In this document: positions 60,367-64,000 of the stretch, piece by piece | Layout of the letters: every line of letters starts with the position of its first letter | Numbering within the stretch: position 1 is the first letter of the stretch | NCBI RefSeq assembly: GCF_003711515.1 | Contig: NW_021167079.1 | Span: forward strand, 2,830,946-2,894,945 | Length of the DNA: 64,000 nucleotides | Reading direction: 5' to 3' | Source of the DNA: Sodiomyces alkalinus F11 | Lineage: Eukaryota > Ascomycota > Sordariomycetes > Glomerellales > Plectosphaerellaceae | Translations under genes and position numbers: made by a program | The notes under the pieces: generated by a model | Database searches by the model: none | Told to the model about the DNA's origin: nothing | Seen by the model: only the letters and a program-made list of their open reading frames with translations

Positions 60367-62337
60367 GGGGGGTGGTAAGGAGGTTGCAGGAAAAGGGATT
60401 TTGATTGAGATGGATGTCGCTCGGAGAACCATGCGCTGATGCGATTCATCACACCGTCCACGCCACCAGACGGTCCAGACCGAGCAGGACGTTACTCACG
60501 ACAACCACGATGACGATGTCGACTCGGCGTACGATACAGTGAGTTGATCCTCATGGTCTTGGGTAATCAACTCCGACTTCTTCTCATGTGCCGGGCAGTC
60601 AAGTCTGGCCAGCTTTGCCATGACCATCCCCTCTGCCATCATGCGCCATCGCATGGAAAATGGCAGACGATACCATGCATACAAGGAGGGCGGTACGATG
60701 AATTCATTCCCATCTCGTTTTATTTTATGTCTCTTGTCCTATTCTCGTGTTTGTCAATGATAATCTGACCGACCATCCCCTTCTCAGTTTACCATCTCCC
60801 CAATGATGAAGTGAGTGCCCTGCTCAGAGTCAGCTTGAGGCTTCTCATATGAATCTCTTTCCCGCAGGCCCGCAGAAGACAAAGCGACAATTGCTAAATC
60901 TTCTTAGCCAGAATCAGAACGCCTAGGCATGTAATTCTTTCTTTCTCTTTTTTTTCTTTTTCCTCGAATAATGGCCATCACTGCCCGTCTTCTTCAAATA
61001 TGCAATCCCAGTTCATACTCATCTCATACTCATACTCACGACGAGCACTCGAGGTCTCGAACAGACATTCAACATCACATGTTCCAACTCACCTTCGATG
61101 GCAAGCTACAGCTTTGTCCTGTCAAAGAGCAGAAACAATTGAATCGCGTCTTGGATTGCGGTACTGGCACCGGAATATGGGCGATTGACTTTGGTGAGAT
61201 GCCGACTTGGGTGACTTCCGCAACGCTCCATGTGTGCTAATGAATGAATGCCCGTCGCAGCCGACGAACATCCAGAAACACAGGTGTGTCCCTGCCTCCC
61301 CATTTACTTTACCTGGGTAGAAACTGATCTTGCCTACCTAGGTAATCGGCGTCGATTTGAGTCCAATACAGCCGTCGTTGTACGTGGCCTGTATCCCCCT
61401 TCTTCTCGTGTTTCTCATGCCAAAACTTATACATAACCCCTGACCCCCTGACACTCATCACAGCGTCCCCCCAAACGTTCATTTCTTCATCGACGACCTC
61501 GAAGAAAACTGGACCTTCACCACCAAGTTCGACTTTATCCACTGCCGCATGATGACTGGCGCCATAGCCAACTGGCCTCGCTTCTTCGAACATTGTTACG
61601 AGTTGGTTTCTTTTATCTCCTTCGATCAATTTTTGCCCTCTGCCACGTGGAACCAAACATTACGACTGCCCATCCCACTAACGTCTGCCGAAACGAAGGA
61701 ATCTTACGCCAGGAGGCTTCATCGAAGTAACAGACATCGTCTTCCCTGTCGCTTCGGACGACAACACGATACCCCCGGACTCGGACTTCAGAAGGTGGTC
61801 CGACCTGCTCCTCGAAAGTGCCGCCAGGGTCGGACGTCCAATCGACAGCGCCGACCACTACCCCACACAGTTGGCGGAGGCCGGGTTCGTCAACATCGTG
61901 AAGAAGAGATTCAAGTGGCCTCAGAACCCGTGGCCCAGGAGTAGTAAATACAGGGAGCTGGGTAAGTGTCCTGACGGTTGCTTTATGTCTTCTTTTCTTC
62001 TGTGCTTTCCTTTCAGCGTGAAACTAGTAAAACTTGGTCTGACGGATTTGATCCCCCCCCAATAGGCGCGTGGACCACAGAGAACATCACCAAAGGCGTA
62101 TCGGGCCTTAGTATGGCCTTGTTCACTCGAGCGCTAGGATGGTCTGTCGATCAAGTCGACACATTCCTTACTAGCGTGAAGAGAGATATGGCGAGCCCAC
62201 ATATTCATGCCTATTACAACATGTGAGTTTTCGTCTCCCGGTTCTCTTACTAGATGTCAGCGAGGAGAAAAGGTGCATGCTAATGAGCACTTTTGCGTGA
62301 CTACAGACACGTTATATATGCAAATAAGCCGGCATGA
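60251..62337 (+). CDS. LaeA-like SAM-dependent methyltransferase
   Basis: LaeA-like proteins are nuclear or cytosolic methyltransferases that affect secondary metabolism; this one's substrate is unknown. Twelve exons restore the family sequence: 60251-60295, 60470-60538, 60599-60692, 60788-60810, 60908-60926, 61065-61193, 61261-61283, 61342-61379, 61464-61601, 61699-61961, 62066-62222 and 62307-62337, totalling 342 residues. Marks are MENGRRYHAYKEG, YHLPNDE, SAM motif I VLDCGTGTGIWAIDF (112-126), VIGVDLSPIQPS, VPPNVHFFIDDLEENW, FIHCRMMTGAIANWPRFFEH, LTPGGFIEVTD, GVSGLSMALFTRALGW and the end VIYANKPA. Three exons are only 19-23 nt long. Intron 5 needs a GCATGT donor to give ERLDIQHH. Intron 1 carries a 31-base G run. 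It is convergent with the SnoaL-like gene. Confidence 0.88.
60335..60365 (+). repeat. Poly-G tract (31 bases) in methyltransferase intron 1
   Basis: A run of 31 G is followed by T and six more G. It lies 40 bases inside intron 1 of the LaeA-like gene. The exact length is prone to sequencing error. Confidence 0.9.
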
Positions 62338-62644
62338 ATTAAAAGGTTGGAACCCCCGTGGCCGATCAGGGACTTGATATCTCATAGGACTATAGACGGC
62401 ATATAGACGTGATAGTTTACTCCCATGAATACGAGGGGTCTTTGAATGTGTTGTGCTGTAAGTAGGCCGAAGTGTTCAAGATAACATGTACCCCTTATCC
62501 TTCCGTCCCCTCATCTCGGGACCCAAGGTAATATATGCGTTCGTGGTTTGTGTCCTGCATTTGGTCTGAACCTCAACCCAGCCGATATCAACCTCCTCTT
62601 TACTCGGGATAGACTTCGCCAAAGTCCCACTACCAGACTCGTAA

Positions 62645-63251
62645 TCAGCACATCATGCATGATGGATAGCCAGAAGTCTCGCCACTTGACGACGGAACAG
62701 AAAACAAGTTTGTTTTACTTACGTGCTCAACGATGCAGCCAGACTCCCAACGGAATCGATCCACAACTTCACCTACTCCGGTAGCAACGTAGTTCAACCA
62801 GCCCGTGTTGCACTGGAAGGTTGTTCGGAGGACGGTGATATCAATAGTCGGCCAAATGGGCCCGAGGACATCAAGCGCTGCTTCGGGACCATTCTCGGCC
62901 CAGGGGTTATGATTCTGTCGGGAAAGGAAAATAACATTAGCCGGCTCAGCATCATTCGCAAGTGACAAAGGCTGGTTGCTGCGTCCGGCTACTCACGATG
63001 TACGTAGCGGAGATGTACTCAAACGCTTCCGTGAGGTTCTTGGTCACCAGGAAGGCGTTGGCAAATCGATTGAACCTCTCTTCCGTCTCTTCAGCGCTGG
63101 GCTCGGGGACCATGGGCTCGCAGGGGGGCGGCGTGACAACGGCTTGACGAGCATCGAGGGCTTTGCTCGGCGGTTCGGCCCTCTCATGTTGGATAGAGAG
63201 GCCCGTAGCTGAGGTTGCCAACAAAGCTGGGAGGAGAAGCGAGACGAGCAT
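62645..63251 (-). CDS. Secreted SnoaL-like (NTF2-fold) protein
   Basis: Exon 1 (63251-62997, 85 residues) starts with a clear signal peptide, MLVSLLLPALLATSATG, then a Pro-rich spacer and helix FNRFANAFLVTKNLTEAFEY. Donor GTGAGT and acceptor CCCGACAG join it to exon 2 (from 62914), giving ATYI then NHNPWAENGPEAALD, GPIWPTIDITVLRTTF and VVDRFRWESGCIVEH. This is the SnoaL-like polyketide-cyclase fold found in small secreted fungal proteins; the function is unknown. After IVEH (62723) a GTAAGT donor suggests a further exon I could not place. Without it the frame runs 25 more codons to 62645. The 3' end is therefore uncertain. It faces the methyltransferase gene tail to tail. Confidence 0.7.
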
Positions 63252-64000
63252 ATTATGGCCCGGATGCGTTGACGGACACGCTGATGGCGGAGTAGGAGTA
63301 AATTAGTCATGTGGGTTTCCAGTTTCACATTGAATGTCTCAACTCCATGGGGAGTTGGTGACTTATAAGTCAGAACCAGAGCGGGTATAGGTCTCCCTTG
63401 GGTATATGTAGGCAGCAGAAAACTAGAGAAACCATATATGGCAGATATATGGCTCATGCCACCCAGAAGCAGAAGCTACCAGTGTGTTTGGTAGTCTAGA
63501 TACCTAATGCGGCTGTCTTATTGCTTTCATCTCACTGATATAGAGTCGCACCATGCGATGTCAATAGTGCGCCGGGGACATCATGGCCACCCACATCAGC
63601 CCGAACTTCCCCGGACGTTATTTTTTCCGTCCACGAGAAGTGTCCAGGAATAAAAGAAGGATGGGTATATTTCCAGGACTTGACATTTTGTGGTTGGTTC
63701 CCACCCCGCAATTTTCGGCGAAGCGGAATGTAACCTGGCGACTTTGTAAGTGCTATTTATTGGCCTTTTTTTATTATACTCATGGACCCGGGGTTCCTGG
63801 CTAACAGGTATATGTAAAGGTCAGGTTGTCGAACTAAAACAGGGCAAAAGGCCACGGCCCACGGGCGGAGTCAGACAAAGAGCGTTAGAAAACACTACGG
63901 GCGCAAGGTGAGCGGCAGCCGGCAGGTAATCGGCGGTGTGTTTTCAGTGGTTTTCATCTGGTAGAACCCTCAGGGCCTCAGCGTACCGCGAGCATAACCG
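63252..64000. other. Intergenic region at right edge
   Basis: No gene is supported. The left part should be the promoter of the SnoaL-like gene. Short open frames lack conserved sequence. Confidence 0.45.

Overview
The window looks like a chromosome segment of a filamentous ascomycete (Pezizomycotina, probably Sordariomycetes). The genes are GC-rich with short GT-AG introns. They include a LaeA-like methyltransferase, a GH7 cellobiohydrolase with a CBM1 tail and a PDR-type ABC transporter. The first 26 kb carries the mark of repeat-induced point mutation (RIP): CpA and TpG almost absent, TpA in excess, CpG kept, and Gln/Trp codons turned into TAA/TAG.

Bases 1-26,300 are a nest of dead LTR retrotransposons. 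A Ty1/copia element (1-2754 and about 25,135-26,300) is split by a minus-strand Ty3/gypsy element (2755-25130). That element has 356/357-bp LTRs and a 4-bp target duplication, and the copia reading frame resumes exactly across it. Inside it sit a solo LTR (4584-5113, 5-bp duplication) and a full plus-strand chromovirus (13031-20558, 5-bp duplication) whose gag zinc knuckle, protease, RT, RNase H, integrase and chromodomain can still be read. Without its insertions the middle element is about 14.3 kb. It has a long stretch between integrase and 3' LTR with decayed frames on the opposite strand that I do not recognise.

Bases 26,300-64,000 are ordinary gene space. In order: a Ser/Thr-rich single-pass membrane protein (+), PAM16 (-), YIP1 (+), an RCC1-type Ran exchange factor (-), a small membrane ORF with an in-frame TAG (+), an ABC-G transporter (+), a PPP-type metallophosphatase (-) and a GH7 cellobiohydrolase (-). 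After these come several gene-poor kilobases, a 5'-truncated alkaline phosphatase next to a RIP-mutated remnant, a small hydrophilic protein (+), a 12-exon LaeA-like methyltransferase (+) and a secreted SnoaL-like protein (-). PAM16/YIP1 are divergent. YIP1/RCC1, ABC transporter/metallophosphatase and methyltransferase/SnoaL are convergent.

The housekeeping genes serve mitochondrial import, ER-Golgi traffic and the nuclear Ran cycle. The others suit a saprotroph or plant associate: cellulose breakdown, drug efflux and regulation of secondary metabolism. Nothing resembles an operon or one integrated pathway. The least explained item is the opposite-strand content of the large middle retroelement. 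Exon boundaries were derived by hand from splice signals and frame.
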